A DNA stretch of 64,000 nucleotides from NCBI RefSeq assembly GCF_049803835.1, contig NZ_JBNAGK010000003.1, forward strand, positions 62,001-126,000, in the 5' to 3' direction. Origin of the DNA: Pacificoceanicola sp049803835 (GTDB lineage: Bacteria; Pseudomonadota; Alphaproteobacteria; Rhodobacterales; Rhodobacteraceae). A program made the position numbers and the translations under genes. Shown piece after piece: positions 16,221-23,614 of this stretch. Below the pieces are notes generated by a model. The model saw only the letters and a program-made list of their open reading frames with translations, was not told the DNA's origin and made no database searches. Position 1 is the first letter of the stretch. Every line of letters starts with the position of its first letter.

Positions 16221-16276
16221 TGACGTAAGTCATACGCTGCGTCACTTCTTGCTTGACGTAACATCAATGCACGTCA
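16221..16276. promoter_or_regulatory. Two MerR-type palindromes upstream of the MerR - acyl-CoA dehydrogenase operon
   Basis: Site 1 (16221-16244) is TGACG-N14-CGTCA. Site 2 (16254-16276) is TGACGT-N11-ACGTCA with perfect 6-bp arms. Centres are about 32 bp apart, near three helical turns. They lie 81-136 bp upstream of the MerR start. Wide dyads of this kind suit MerR dimers. Confidence 0.6.
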
Positions 16277-16323
16277 GCGCGTAGCCGCTATTAGATTGTT
16301 TCATTAACGAAGGTTAACACGGT

Positions 16324-16340
16324 CGGGTATTCCATACCCG
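16324..16340. other. Short hairpin in the gap between the two MerR genes
   Basis: CGGGTAT-TCC-ATACCCG is a perfect 7-bp stem without a T-run. It lies in the 16277-16496 stretch downstream of the second MerR gene, where I see nothing else. Confidence 0.4.
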
Positions 16341-16496
16341 GCAAGCCTCCGCCAGCAGGCCTATACGGATTATCCCACAGCGTTCCGCCTTCAACCTGAC
16401 TCAATCCGCGACGCGATCATCTCCGGAGCGCCGCAGGCGCGGCAGCGTATGCGTGTCACACGGTCAAGGCGGGGCGCTTTCGCGGAGACCGGCGGG

Positions 16497-16877
16497 TCAG
16501 GTGGCGTCCGGCAGGCTGTCCGCGGTGCGGTCGCGCAGCGCCCGGAGCTCGTCCATGGCCTCTTCGAGCTGCGCCTTCTGCTCGGCCAGTTCCCCGAGCT
16601 GCCGGTCCGCCATCTCCACCCAGGCCCGCATCTGCGCTTCGGTGCCCTGCTCCTCGTAGATCATCAGCCACTGGCGGATGTCCTCGAGCTGGAAACCGAA
16701 CTTGCGGCCACGCAGGATCAGCGTCATGCGGGCAATCTCGCGCGGGCCGTAGAACCGCGCCCGTCCGTCCCGCTCCGGGGCCAGCAGCTCGATATACTCG
16801 TAATACCGCAGCGTGCGCGGCGTCACGTCGAACTTCGCGCACATTTCCTTGAAGCTGAGACGGGGTTCGCTGGTCAT
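16497..16877 (-). CDS. Second MerR family regulator
   Basis: This 126-residue MerR paralogue has the helix-turn-helix wing (LSFKEMCAKFDVTPRTLRYYEYIELL) and a C-terminal coiled coil (about 80-118) without metal-binding Cys. Compared with its neighbour at 15.7 kb it keeps the pattern K/REMC.KFDVTPRTLR.YE and LILRG(R/K)(K/R)FGF.LE.IRQ.L, so the two descend from one ancestor. It reads away from the two hotdog thioesterases, whose first start is 127 bp away across a shared divergent region, so these thioesterases are its likely targets. The start ATG at 16877 precedes the conserved fold by nine residues. Confidence 0.88.
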   Translation of the reverse strand: MTSEPRLSFKEMCAKFDVTPRTLRYYEYIELLAPERDGRARFYGPREIARMTLILRGRKFGFQLEDIRQWLMIYEEQGTEAQMRAWVEMADRQLGELAEQKAQLEEAMDELRALRDRTADSLPDAT

Positions 16878-17003
16878 CGGTATCCTCTTCCGGGCGCGAC
16901 GATAGGACGGCGTCCTGCCGGTGGCAACTGCAATCAGCCCGCGCTTGCAGCCCCGCGCCCGCCGACCCATAAAGGCACAAGGACCTGCAACCCGGAGCCA
17001 CCA

Positions 17004-17432
17004 ATGGCCGTCGACAAGGCAACCCTCGCCAAGCAATTCATCGAATACCTGCCGCATTGCAAGGCGCTGGGCATGAAGATCACCGAGATCGGCGACGGCG
17101 TGGCGGAGATCCAGCTGCCCTATGACGCGCGCTTCATCGGCGACCCGGAGACCGGCGTGATCCACGGTGGCGCGGTCTCGGCGCTGATGGACACCTCCGG
17201 CGGCGCGGCGGTCATCGCGCACCCGAAATCGCCCGGCGGTACGGCGACGATAAACCTGCGCATCGACTACATGCGCCCCGCAACCCCCGGCCAGACCATC
17301 ACCTGCCGCGCCGAGTGCTACCACATCACCCGCTCCGTCGCCTTCGTCCGCGCTACCGCCTTCGACGAGGACCGTACGCGCCCGGTGGCCAGCGCCACGG
17401 GAGCCTTCACCGTCGAGGAGCAAAAGCAATGA
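17004..17432 (+). CDS. PaaI-type hotdog thioesterase
   Basis: This 142-residue hotdog-fold protein carries the PaaI-type signature: GVIHGGAVSALMDTSGGAAV around the central helix, with the catalytic Asp in LMDTSGG, and INLRIDYMRPATPGQTI for the strand that follows. Such enzymes hydrolyse acyl- or phenylacetyl-CoA-type thioesters in the cytoplasm as dimers or tetramers. Its stop overlaps the next thioesterase start by four bases (ATGA), so the two are made together. A MerR gene is divergent from it. The substrate is not predictable, but the surrounding fatty-acid genes point to acyl-CoA. Confidence 0.9.
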   Translation: MAVDKATLAKQFIEYLPHCKALGMKITEIGDGVAEIQLPYDARFIGDPETGVIHGGAVSALMDTSGGAAVIAHPKSPGGTATINLRIDYMRPATPGQTITCRAECYHITRSVAFVRATAFDEDRTRPVASATGAFTVEEQKQ

Positions 17433-17941
17433 GTGATCGCCGCAAGCCCGAGCCGGTCCAGGTCATCAAGCAGCGCCGCGACGCCGCGCTCTCCGCCCTC
17501 GTCTCCGGCGTGCCCTACATCCAGTATCTCGGCATTCATTTCGACCGGCGCGGCGACGAGCTGACCGCGATCCTGCCCTATGATGACAAGATCATCGGCA
17601 ACCCGGTGTTGCCGGCCATCCACGGCGGCGTCACGGCGGCCTTTCTCGAAGTCACCGCGATGATGACGCTCAACTGGACCTGGCTCTGGGCCGACATCGA
17701 AAGCGGCAAGCTCGACGCCGAGGAGATGGCGCGGGGGGCCCTGCCGCGCCTGCCGAAGACCATCGACTTCACCGTCGATTACCTGCGCACCGGCCTGCCG
17801 CGCGACGCCTATGCCCGCGCCCGCGTCACCCGCTCCGGGCGGCGCTACGCCTCGGTGCAGGCGGAGGCCTGGCAGGACAACCACGACCGGCCCATCGCGC
17901 AGGCCACCGCGCATTTCCTGATGCCGCGCCCGGAAGGCTGA
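17429..17941 (+). CDS. PaaI-type hotdog thioesterase (second, divergent paralogue)
   Basis: The 170-residue product is another hotdog protein: ILPYDDKIIGNPVLPAIHGGVTAAFLEVTAMMTL gives the HGG turn, but the Asp of the first protein is Glu here (FLEVTAM), and a longer loop (WTWLWADIESGKLDAEEM) is inserted. The second half, TIDFTVDYLRTGLPRDAYARA and SGRRYASVQAEAW, is standard. Translation is coupled to the first thioesterase, so a mixed oligomer with one Asp-type and one Glu-type subunit is possible. A MATE exporter follows 78 bp downstream on the same strand. Confidence 0.88.
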   Translation: MSDRRKPEPVQVIKQRRDAALSALVSGVPYIQYLGIHFDRRGDELTAILPYDDKIIGNPVLPAIHGGVTAAFLEVTAMMTLNWTWLWADIESGKLDAEEMARGALPRLPKTIDFTVDYLRTGLPRDAYARARVTRSGRRYASVQAEAWQDNHDRPIAQATAHFLMPRPEG

Positions 17942-18019
17942 GGCGCCGCGTCCCCCGCGTCTTCTTTCTCCTGATCCGTAGTCCGTCCCGCGCCCCGCAG
18001 GCGCACCAGAAAGCCCGAC

Positions 18020-19345
18020 ATGACCGACGACAAGCCCATCACCCACCGGCGGGTGCTCAGCATCGCCCTGCCGATCCTGCTCGCCAATGTCACCGTGCCG
18101 ATCCTCGGGGCGGTGGATACCGGCGTCGTCGGCCAGATCCCGGAGGCCGAGCCCATCGCCGCCGTCGGCGTCGGTGCCGTGATCCTTTCGGCGGTCTACT
18201 GGATCTTCGGCTTCCTGCGCATGGGCACCACCGGCCTCACGGCGCAGGCGGCGGGGCAGGGGAACCGCGCCGAGGTCGCCGCCCTCTTGACCCGCGTGCT
18301 GATGATCGGCCTCGCCGGGGGGCTGGCGCTGATCCTGTTGCAGGACCTCGTGTACTGGGCCGCCTTCCGCCTGTCGCCCGCCGGGCAGAAGGTCGAGGAC
18401 CTCGCCCGTGCCTACATGCAGATCCGCATCTGGTCCGCCCCCGCCGCCATCGCCATCTACGGCATCACCGGCTGGCTGATCGCACAGGAGCGCACCCGCG
18501 ACGTGCTGCTGCTCCAGCTCTGGATGAACGGCGTCAACATCACCCTCGACCTCCTCTTCGTGCTGCAGCTGAACATGGGTGTCGACGGCGTCGCCCTCGC
18601 CACCTTCCTCGCCGAATGGTCCGGCCTCGCGCTCGGCCTCTGGCTCTGCCGCGCCGCCTTCGGTGTGCCCGACTGGCGCGACTGGGCGCGCGTCTTCGAC
18701 CGCGTGAAACTGCGCCACATGGCGCTCGTGAACACCGACATCCTGATCCGCTCCATGCTGCTGCAGGGGATCTTCGTCTCCTTCCTGCTGCTCGGCGGGC
18801 ATTTCGGGGCGGTGACCCTCGCCGCCAACCAGGTGCTGCTGCAATTCCTCTACATCGCCGGGTTCGCCCTCGACGGCTTCGCCTTCGCCGCCGAGGCGCT
18901 GGTCGGCCAGGCCTTCGGGGCCGGGGCAGTGGCCCGCATCCGCACCGCGGCAAAGATGACCTCGCTCTGGGCGCTGATCTTCAGCCTCGCCATGGCCGCC
19001 GCCTTCGCCCTCGGCGGTCCGCTGCTCATCGACATCATGGCCAAGGACCCGGAGGTGCAGCAAACCGCCCGCATCTACCTGCCCTGGATGGTCGCCACGC
19101 CCGTGCTGATGCTCGGCCTCGTCATGCTCGACGGCATCTTCATCGGCGCCACCCGCTCGGCGGACATGCGCAACATGATGGTGGTCTCCGCCGCGATCTA
19201 CCTCGTCGCGGTCTGGGCCCTGATCGGGCCGATGGGCAACCACGGCCTCTGGGCCGCCTTCCTGATCTCCATGCTGGCGCGCGGCGTGACCCTCGGCCTG
19301 CGCTACCCCGCCCTCGAACGTGCCGCTGCGTCAACCAGCGCTTGA
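18020..19345 (+). CDS. MATE family efflux transporter (DinF-like)
   Basis: This 441-residue protein has about 12 membrane helices in two halves, the hallmark of MATE exporters that use a Na+ or H+ gradient to expel organic cations. The N-terminus reads RRVLSIALPILLANVTVPILGAVDTGVVG, and the GTTGLTAQAAGQGN loop and the second-half ILIRSMLLQGIF segment fit the DinF branch. It follows the two thioesterases on the same strand and may be co-transcribed with them. Substrate unknown. A second MATE exporter lies at 32.4 kb and belongs to a different branch. Confidence 0.9.
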   Translation: MTDDKPITHRRVLSIALPILLANVTVPILGAVDTGVVGQIPEAEPIAAVGVGAVILSAVYWIFGFLRMGTTGLTAQAAGQGNRAEVAALLTRVLMIGLAGGLALILLQDLVYWAAFRLSPAGQKVEDLARAYMQIRIWSAPAAIAIYGITGWLIAQERTRDVLLLQLWMNGVNITLDLLFVLQLNMGVDGVALATFLAEWSGLALGLWLCRAAFGVPDWRDWARVFDRVKLRHMALVNTDILIRSMLLQGIFVSFLLLGGHFGAVTLAANQVLLQFLYIAGFALDGFAFAAEALVGQAFGAGAVARIRTAAKMTSLWALIFSLAMAAAFALGGPLLIDIMAKDPEVQQTARIYLPWMVATPVLMLGLVMLDGIFIGATRSADMRNMMVVSAAIYLVAVWALIGPMGNHGLWAAFLISMLARGVTLGLRYPALERAAASTSA

Positions 19346-19416
19346 GAGACCTGACTCTTTAGGATAGGTTAACCCTACATGGGGGTTCCGCGTTTCGTTT
19401 TCCAAGGGTCAAGTCA

Positions 19417-19761
19417 ATGTACCATGTCTATGTCGCCGGCGTCGAACCCGCCGGTTTCTTCAAGTCCCTGTCGCTGTCCTCCGCCCTGCGCGGCCTCAGA
19501 CCTGCGGCAAAGATCCTGCCCGGTTTCCGCAAATCCGCCGTCTTCCGCTCCGGGTCCTATCAGTTCGCAACCCTGATCTGGACCGATGCCGCTGCGCTGC
19601 GCAGTTTTGCGGGCGGTCCGGCGGCGCGGGATCTGGAAGCGCTGGCGCTCCGCAACGCCCGATACCACGCCGCTCACGCCTTCGTCTGCGAGACCGAGCC
19701 CACGCGCGAGGAGATCGTCACCCTCTGGCGCACCGCCCGCCACGCCGCCGCCGCCGCCTGA
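19417..19761 (+). CDS. Hypothetical protein, possibly dimeric alpha/beta-barrel fold
   Basis: The 114-residue product starts after an AAGGG site. The N-terminus (MYHVYVAGVEPAGFFKS) is a strand and helix, and RSGSYQFATLIWTDAAALRSFAGG resembles the strand-helix unit of antibiotic-biosynthesis-monooxygenase-like barrels, though no catalytic residues are clear. The C-terminus is helical and Ala-rich. It lies between the MATE gene and trpB on the same strand. I do not recognise a named family and give no function. Confidence 0.6.
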   Translation: MYHVYVAGVEPAGFFKSLSLSSALRGLRPAAKILPGFRKSAVFRSGSYQFATLIWTDAAALRSFAGGPAARDLEALALRNARYHAAHAFVCETEPTREEIVTLWRTARHAAAAA

Positions 19762-19830
19762 GCCATTTTCCGCATTTTCATTGCCCGTCCGCTCCCCTAA
19801 GAAGGCGGGAACAAAACGCGGAGAAACACC

Positions 19831-21078
19831 ATGGCGGACGACCTGTTCAACTCGTTCATGAACGGCCCCGATGAAAAGGGCCGCTTCGGCATCTTCGGCG
19901 GGCGCTTCGTGTCCGAAACGCTCATGCCGCTCATCCTCTCGCTCGAAGAGGAATACGAAAAGGCCAAGACCGACCCGACCTTCTGGGCCGAAATGGACTT
20001 CCTCTGGAAGCATTACGTCGGCCGCCCCTCGCCGCTCTACTTCGCCGAACGCCTGACGGACCGCCTCGGCGGCGCCAAGGTCTACATGAAGCGCGACGAG
20101 CTGAACCACACCGGCGCGCACAAGATCAACAACGTGCTCGGCCAGATCATCCTCGCGCGCCGCATGGGCAAGACCCGGATCATCGCCGAAACCGGCGCCG
20201 GTCAGCACGGCGTCGCCACGGCCACCGTCTGCGCGAAGTTCGGCCTCAAATGCGTGGTCTACATGGGCGCCCATGACGTCGAGCGGCAGCAGCCCAACGT
20301 CTTCCGCATGAAGCTGCTCGGCGCGGAGGTCATCCCCGTGACCTCCGGGCGCGGCACGCTCAAGGACGCCATGAACGACGCGCTGCGCGACTGGGTCACA
20401 AACGTGCGCGACACCTTCTACTGCATCGGCACCGTCGCCGGCCCGCACCCGTACCCGGCGATGGTCCGCGACTTCCAGTCGATCATCGGCAAGGAAGCGA
20501 AAGAGCAGATGATGGAGGCCGAGGGCCGTCTGCCCGATATGCTGGTCGCGGCCATCGGCGGCGGCTCCAACGCCATGGGCCTGTTCTACCCCTTCCTCGA
20601 CGACAAATCGGTTCAGATCATCGGCGTCGAGGCGGGGGGCAAGGGCGTCAACGAGAAGATGGAGCATTGCGCCTCCCTGACAGGGGGCCGCCCCGGCGTG
20701 CTGCATGGCAACCGCACTTACCTGCTTCAGGACGAAGACGGCCAGATCCTCGAAGGCTTCTCGATCTCCGCCGGTCTCGACTACCCCGGCATCGGGCCGG
20801 AGCACTCCTGGCTGCATGACGTAGGCCGCGCTGAATACGTCTCGATCACCGACAAGGAGGCGCTCGAAGCCTTCCAGCTCTGCTGCGAGACCGAGGGCAT
20901 CATCCCGGCGCTGGAACCCTCGCACGCACTTGGCCACGTGATGAAGATCGCCCCCAAGCTGCCGAAGGATCACATCATCTGCATGAATCTCTGCGGTCGC
21001 GGCGACAAGGACATCTTCACCGTCGCCAAGCATCTCGGCGTCGACATGAGCGGGACCGAAGGGCGCAAGATGGACTGA
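19831..21078 (+). CDS. trpB: Tryptophan synthase beta chain
   Basis: This 415-residue TrpB joins indole and serine to tryptophan using pyridoxal phosphate. The PLP-binding lysine is K98 (NHTGAHKINN), the phosphate loop is GGGSNAMG, and RPSPLYFAERLT and CEGIIPALEPSHALG-type segments fit throughout. Length is normal for the TrpB1 group, which works with TrpA. Its partner trpA is not beside it but at 28.5 kb on the other strand. No trpF or other trp gene flanks it. A strong terminator follows 46 bp after the stop, so it is the last gene of its transcript. Confidence 0.97.
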   Translation: MADDLFNSFMNGPDEKGRFGIFGGRFVSETLMPLILSLEEEYEKAKTDPTFWAEMDFLWKHYVGRPSPLYFAERLTDRLGGAKVYMKRDELNHTGAHKINNVLGQIILARRMGKTRIIAETGAGQHGVATATVCAKFGLKCVVYMGAHDVERQQPNVFRMKLLGAEVIPVTSGRGTLKDAMNDALRDWVTNVRDTFYCIGTVAGPHPYPAMVRDFQSIIGKEAKEQMMEAEGRLPDMLVAAIGGGSNAMGLFYPFLDDKSVQIIGVEAGGKGVNEKMEHCASLTGGRPGVLHGNRTYLLQDEDGQILEGFSISAGLDYPGIGPEHSWLHDVGRAEYVSITDKEALEAFQLCCETEGIIPALEPSHALGHVMKIAPKLPKDHIICMNLCGRGDKDIFTVAKHLGVDMSGTEGRKMD

Positions 21079-21124
21079 CACCCTGTCCGGTGTTCGCGTC
21101 AGGATTGCTTGCACGGATTGAATA

Positions 21125-21148
21125 GGGGCTGCTCAGCAGCCCCTTTTT
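21125..21148 (+). terminator. Rho-independent terminator after trpB
   Basis: GGGGCTGC-TCA-GCAGCCCC forms a perfect 8-bp stem directly followed by TTTTT on the plus strand, 46 bp past the trpB stop. Confidence 0.93.
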
Positions 21149-21501
21149 CTACGTGCACCATGTAAGGATTGACGTGTAAGGGTTTGTCGGGGCGAGGTTT
21201 CTTCCGCGTCTCCGGACTGACTCGGCGACACCAAACAAGCCGCCCGGAGCGTGTTGATGCAGGGGCGGGCTGGACATGGGCTTGGCCAAAGGGCACACCC
21301 TGTGGATAAAACATTGGATAAATCGGGTATATAATCAAACTCGCCAAAATTGCCGCCTGCCTTGCGACCATTTGTTCGGAATATACAGGCAAGTCCCTTA
21401 GCCGCCGGAGCGATGTTCGGCATGCGGCGCGGACACGGAGAGCGAGGTCTCTCCGACTCTGACCTTGTCTTAATCCAGTTTAAATTGGCGCTGAGAGCGC
21501 T
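21149..21501. other. Gene-free stretch between trpB and the DUF2237 gene
   Basis: These 353 bp hold no frame with a convincing start or family match. An AT-rich patch at about 21300-21345 contains tataatc-like sequence. A weak GC hairpin at about 21490 stands at the 3' end of the DUF2237 gene. It may hold an unrecognised RNA or decayed gene, but nothing can be supported. Confidence 0.3.
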
Positions 21502-21873
21502 TCAGGCGGCATTCTCTTTCAGTATTGCGATATTCACGATATCCAGCGCCCTTTGGTGCGTGGCCTCCAGATGTACCTTCGGTGCGCAGCCTTCGTCATG
21601 AGCCTGCAGGAACCGCGCCGCGCACAGGCACCAGCAATCGCCGGGTTCCAGCCCTTTGAACCCGAACTCGGGGCGTGGCGTGCTCAGATCGTTGCCGACA
21701 TACTTGGAAAAGGCCAGGAACTCCGCCGTCATCACCGCGCAGACCGTATGGCTGCCCCGGTCTTCGGCGCAGGTATTGCAGTGTCCGTCGCGGAAATAGC
21801 CGGTTACCGGGCTCATGCCGCACACTTCAAGTGTGCCGCCCAAGACATTGATCGCAGGGTCTTTCTCTACCAT
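21502..21873 (-). CDS. DUF2237 family protein
   Basis: This 123-residue protein matches the DUF2237 pattern well: NVLGGTLEVCGMSPVTGYFRDGHCNT near the N-terminus, DRGSHTVCAVMTAEFLAFSK, GNDLSTPRPEF and GLEPGDCWCLCAARFLQA. Six conserved Cys suggest structural or metal sites, but the function of the family is unknown. It follows pth with nine bases between the genes on the same strand, so the two are co-transcribed. Length is typical. Confidence 0.9.
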   Translation of the reverse strand: MVEKDPAINVLGGTLEVCGMSPVTGYFRDGHCNTCAEDRGSHTVCAVMTAEFLAFSKYVGNDLSTPRPEFGFKGLEPGDCWCLCAARFLQAHDEGCAPKVHLEATHQRALDIVNIAILKENAA

Positions 21874-21882
21874 GGTCTCTCC

Positions 21883-22575
21883 TCAGCGGAACTTGTCCGC
21901 CAGCTTCTGCAGCGGGCTTCGGGTATCCTCGGGCTGCGGCGTATCCGCAGGCGCGGCAGGGGTCTCCGGGGCCTTTGCGGTCTTCGACGACCGGGGCGGC
22001 GCGGTGCGTTGCGCCACGGCGTTCGAGAACCGCGCGGCATCCCCATCCGCCAGGGCCGGCGCTCCGTCCGAAATCCCGCGCATCAGGTCGTCCAGCCAGC
22101 CTTCATCCGCCTTGTGAAAATCGTGCAGGACATAGGCCGACACCAGCTCCTTGCGCCCCGGATGGCCGATCCCCAGGCGAACCCTTTGGTAAGCCTCGCC
22201 GATATGCGCGTGAATGGAGCGCAGGCCATTATGCCCCGCATGCCCGCCCCCCATCTTCACCCGGCATTTCCCGGGGGCAAGATCAAGCTCATCATGGAAG
22301 ACGGTCACATCGCCCGGTGTCAGCTTGTAGAACCGCATGGCCTCGCCGACGGACTGCCCGGACAGGTTCATGAAGGTCTCGGGCTTGAGCAGCAGCACCT
22401 TGTCCGCGCCCAGCCGGCCTTCGGCGATCTGGCCCTGGAACTTGGCCTTCCACGGCCCGAACCCGTGATCGGACGCGATCCGGTCGAGCGCCATGAAACC
22501 GATGTTGTGCCGGTTTCCCGCGTACTTCGCCCCGGGATTTCCGAGGCCGACAAAGATCTGCAAGAGCGCCTCCAT
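21883..22575 (-). CDS. pth: Peptidyl-tRNA hydrolase
   Basis: This 230-residue enzyme recycles peptidyl-tRNAs released from stalled ribosomes. The active-site signature FVGLGNPGAKYAGNRHNIG gives the catalytic His at residue 23, with FMNLSGQSVGEA and FHDELDLAPGKCRVKMGGGHAGHNGLRSI further on. The C-terminus has a Pro/Ala-rich tail of about 45 residues (after ARFSNAVAQR) beyond the usual enzyme, often seen in alphaproteobacteria. It lies downstream of rplY on the same strand, past an intervening terminator-like hairpin, and is followed by a DUF2237 gene. Confidence 0.95.
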   Translation of the reverse strand: MEALLQIFVGLGNPGAKYAGNRHNIGFMALDRIASDHGFGPWKAKFQGQIAEGRLGADKVLLLKPETFMNLSGQSVGEAMRFYKLTPGDVTVFHDELDLAPGKCRVKMGGGHAGHNGLRSIHAHIGEAYQRVRLGIGHPGRKELVSAYVLHDFHKADEGWLDDLMRGISDGAPALADGDAARFSNAVAQRTAPPRSSKTAKAPETPAAPADTPQPEDTRSPLQKLADKFR

Positions 22576-22720
22576 GCCTGTGTCTGCGGCCCTACCTAGG
22601 GCTTTCCGGCAGCCAAGACAACGGTTCCGGCGGGGATGGCCGGGTCGTGCCTGGCCTGGTCTTGGATAAAGCTTTCCTGAACAGGGTGTTGTCGGGCCAA
22701 CTTCGCGCAAGACATGAAGA

Positions 22721-22748
22721 AAGGCCCCCGCCGTTGGGCAGGGGCCTT
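22721..22748 (-). terminator. Hairpin terminator after rplY
   Basis: On the minus strand a 12-bp stem with a single G-T pair (arm starting AAGGCCCC, loop CAAC) lies 27 bp past the rplY stop and is followed by TCTTC. The T-run is weak, so read-through into pth is possible. Confidence 0.7.
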
Positions 22749-22774
22749 GAACGTGTCTGCGAAAGGCCGGAGGA

Positions 22775-23398
22775 TTACTCCTCGCCGCCCTCTTCCGCCT
22801 CGTCCTCGTCATCGCCCGCAGCCTTGAGGCCCGACGGAGCGGAGATGTTGGCGATGACGAAGTTGCGGTCGATCGTCGGCTTGGTGCCTTCCGGCAGGGT
22901 CACGTCCTCGATGTGGACGATGTCGCCGATGTTCATGCCGGTCAGGTCGACGGTGATCTTCTCGGGGATGTCACCGGCGGTGACTTCGAGCTCGACTTCG
23001 TTGCGAACCACGGTCAGAACGCCACCCTTGCGGATACCCGGGGCGGCCTCTTCGTTGATGAATTCAACGGGGATGAAGAGGTTCACGCGGGTGGTGCGGC
23101 GCAGGCGCATGAAGTCGACGTGGGTCGGCAGGTCCTTGACCACATCGCGCTGCACGTCGCGGCAGATAACGCGGACGTCGTCGTGGCCTTCGACCTGCAG
23201 GTTGAACAGGGTCGACTTGAAACGGCCCTGCTTGAGGCGCTTCAGAAGGACGTTGAAGGGGATGTTGATGGGCAGCGGGTCATGCTCGCCACCGAAAACG
23301 ATCCCCGGAACGAGGCCGTCGCGACGGGCCTGACGAGCGGCGCCCTTGCCTGTCCCCGTGCGTTCAGAGGCGACGAGATCCGGAATCTCTCCAGCCAT
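22775..23398 (-). CDS. rplY: 50S ribosomal protein L25 (Ctc-type)
   Basis: This 207-residue L25/Ctc protein binds 5S rRNA in the large subunit. The L25 domain (about 1-95) reads GTGKGAARQARRDGLVPGIVFGG, and the Ctc-type C-terminal beta domain (about 100-190) contains EKITVDLTGMNIGDIVHIEDVTLPEG. A very acidic tail follows. The ATG at 23398 is chosen because GGAG stands eight bases upstream; a TTG four codons earlier overlaps that site. pth follows downstream, a common neighbour of rplY. The upstream region holds an unusual 22-bp palindrome (23530-23551). Confidence 0.95.
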   Translation of the reverse strand: MAGEIPDLVASERTGTGKGAARQARRDGLVPGIVFGGEHDPLPINIPFNVLLKRLKQGRFKSTLFNLQVEGHDDVRVICRDVQRDVVKDLPTHVDFMRLRRTTRVNLFIPVEFINEEAAPGIRKGGVLTVVRNEVELEVTAGDIPEKITVDLTGMNIGDIVHIEDVTLPEGTKPTIDRNFVIANISAPSGLKAAGDDEDEAEEGGEE

Positions 23399-23529
23399 GG
23401 TATTCTCCAATATGTCTAGGGCAGGGTGCCTCCAAGGCTGTCACCCTGCGATGAGGGCCTGCGCGTACACCGGATCGGGGGGGAAGACAAGGCGATTCGG
23501 GTGGGGCCCCTCGGTCAGGTGACCGTCAA

Positions 23530-23551
23530 AATGTTTCGCGCGCGAAACATT
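23530..23551. promoter_or_regulatory. Perfect 22-bp palindrome with core TGTTTCGCGCGCGAAACA
   Basis: The full 22 bases are self-complementary. The outer halves match the TGTTTC...GAAACA frame of chromosomal parS sites, but the centre GCGCGC replaces the parS ACGT and is two bases longer. It is followed by TTGTTAACAA (a further short dyad). It lies 132 bp upstream of rplY and 64 bp past the end of the foreign nuclease-like gene. Confidence 0.55.
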
Positions 23552-23614
23552 GTTTGTTAACAATGGGTTAATTTTAGGATTTCCCCGCCCGTTGCTTAGG
23601 GAAGCAATTACCAA

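Noticed and set aside
17318..19243. Minus-strand frame of about 640 codons opposite the thioesterase and MATE genes
   Set aside because: Antisense of coupled hotdog and MATE genes with clear motifs.
21133..21423. Short minus-strand frames after trpB
   Set aside because: No ribosome site and no family match; one covers the trpB terminator.
23530..23551. Calling the palindrome a parS site
   Set aside because: The centre and length differ from the parS consensus and no parAB genes are in the window.
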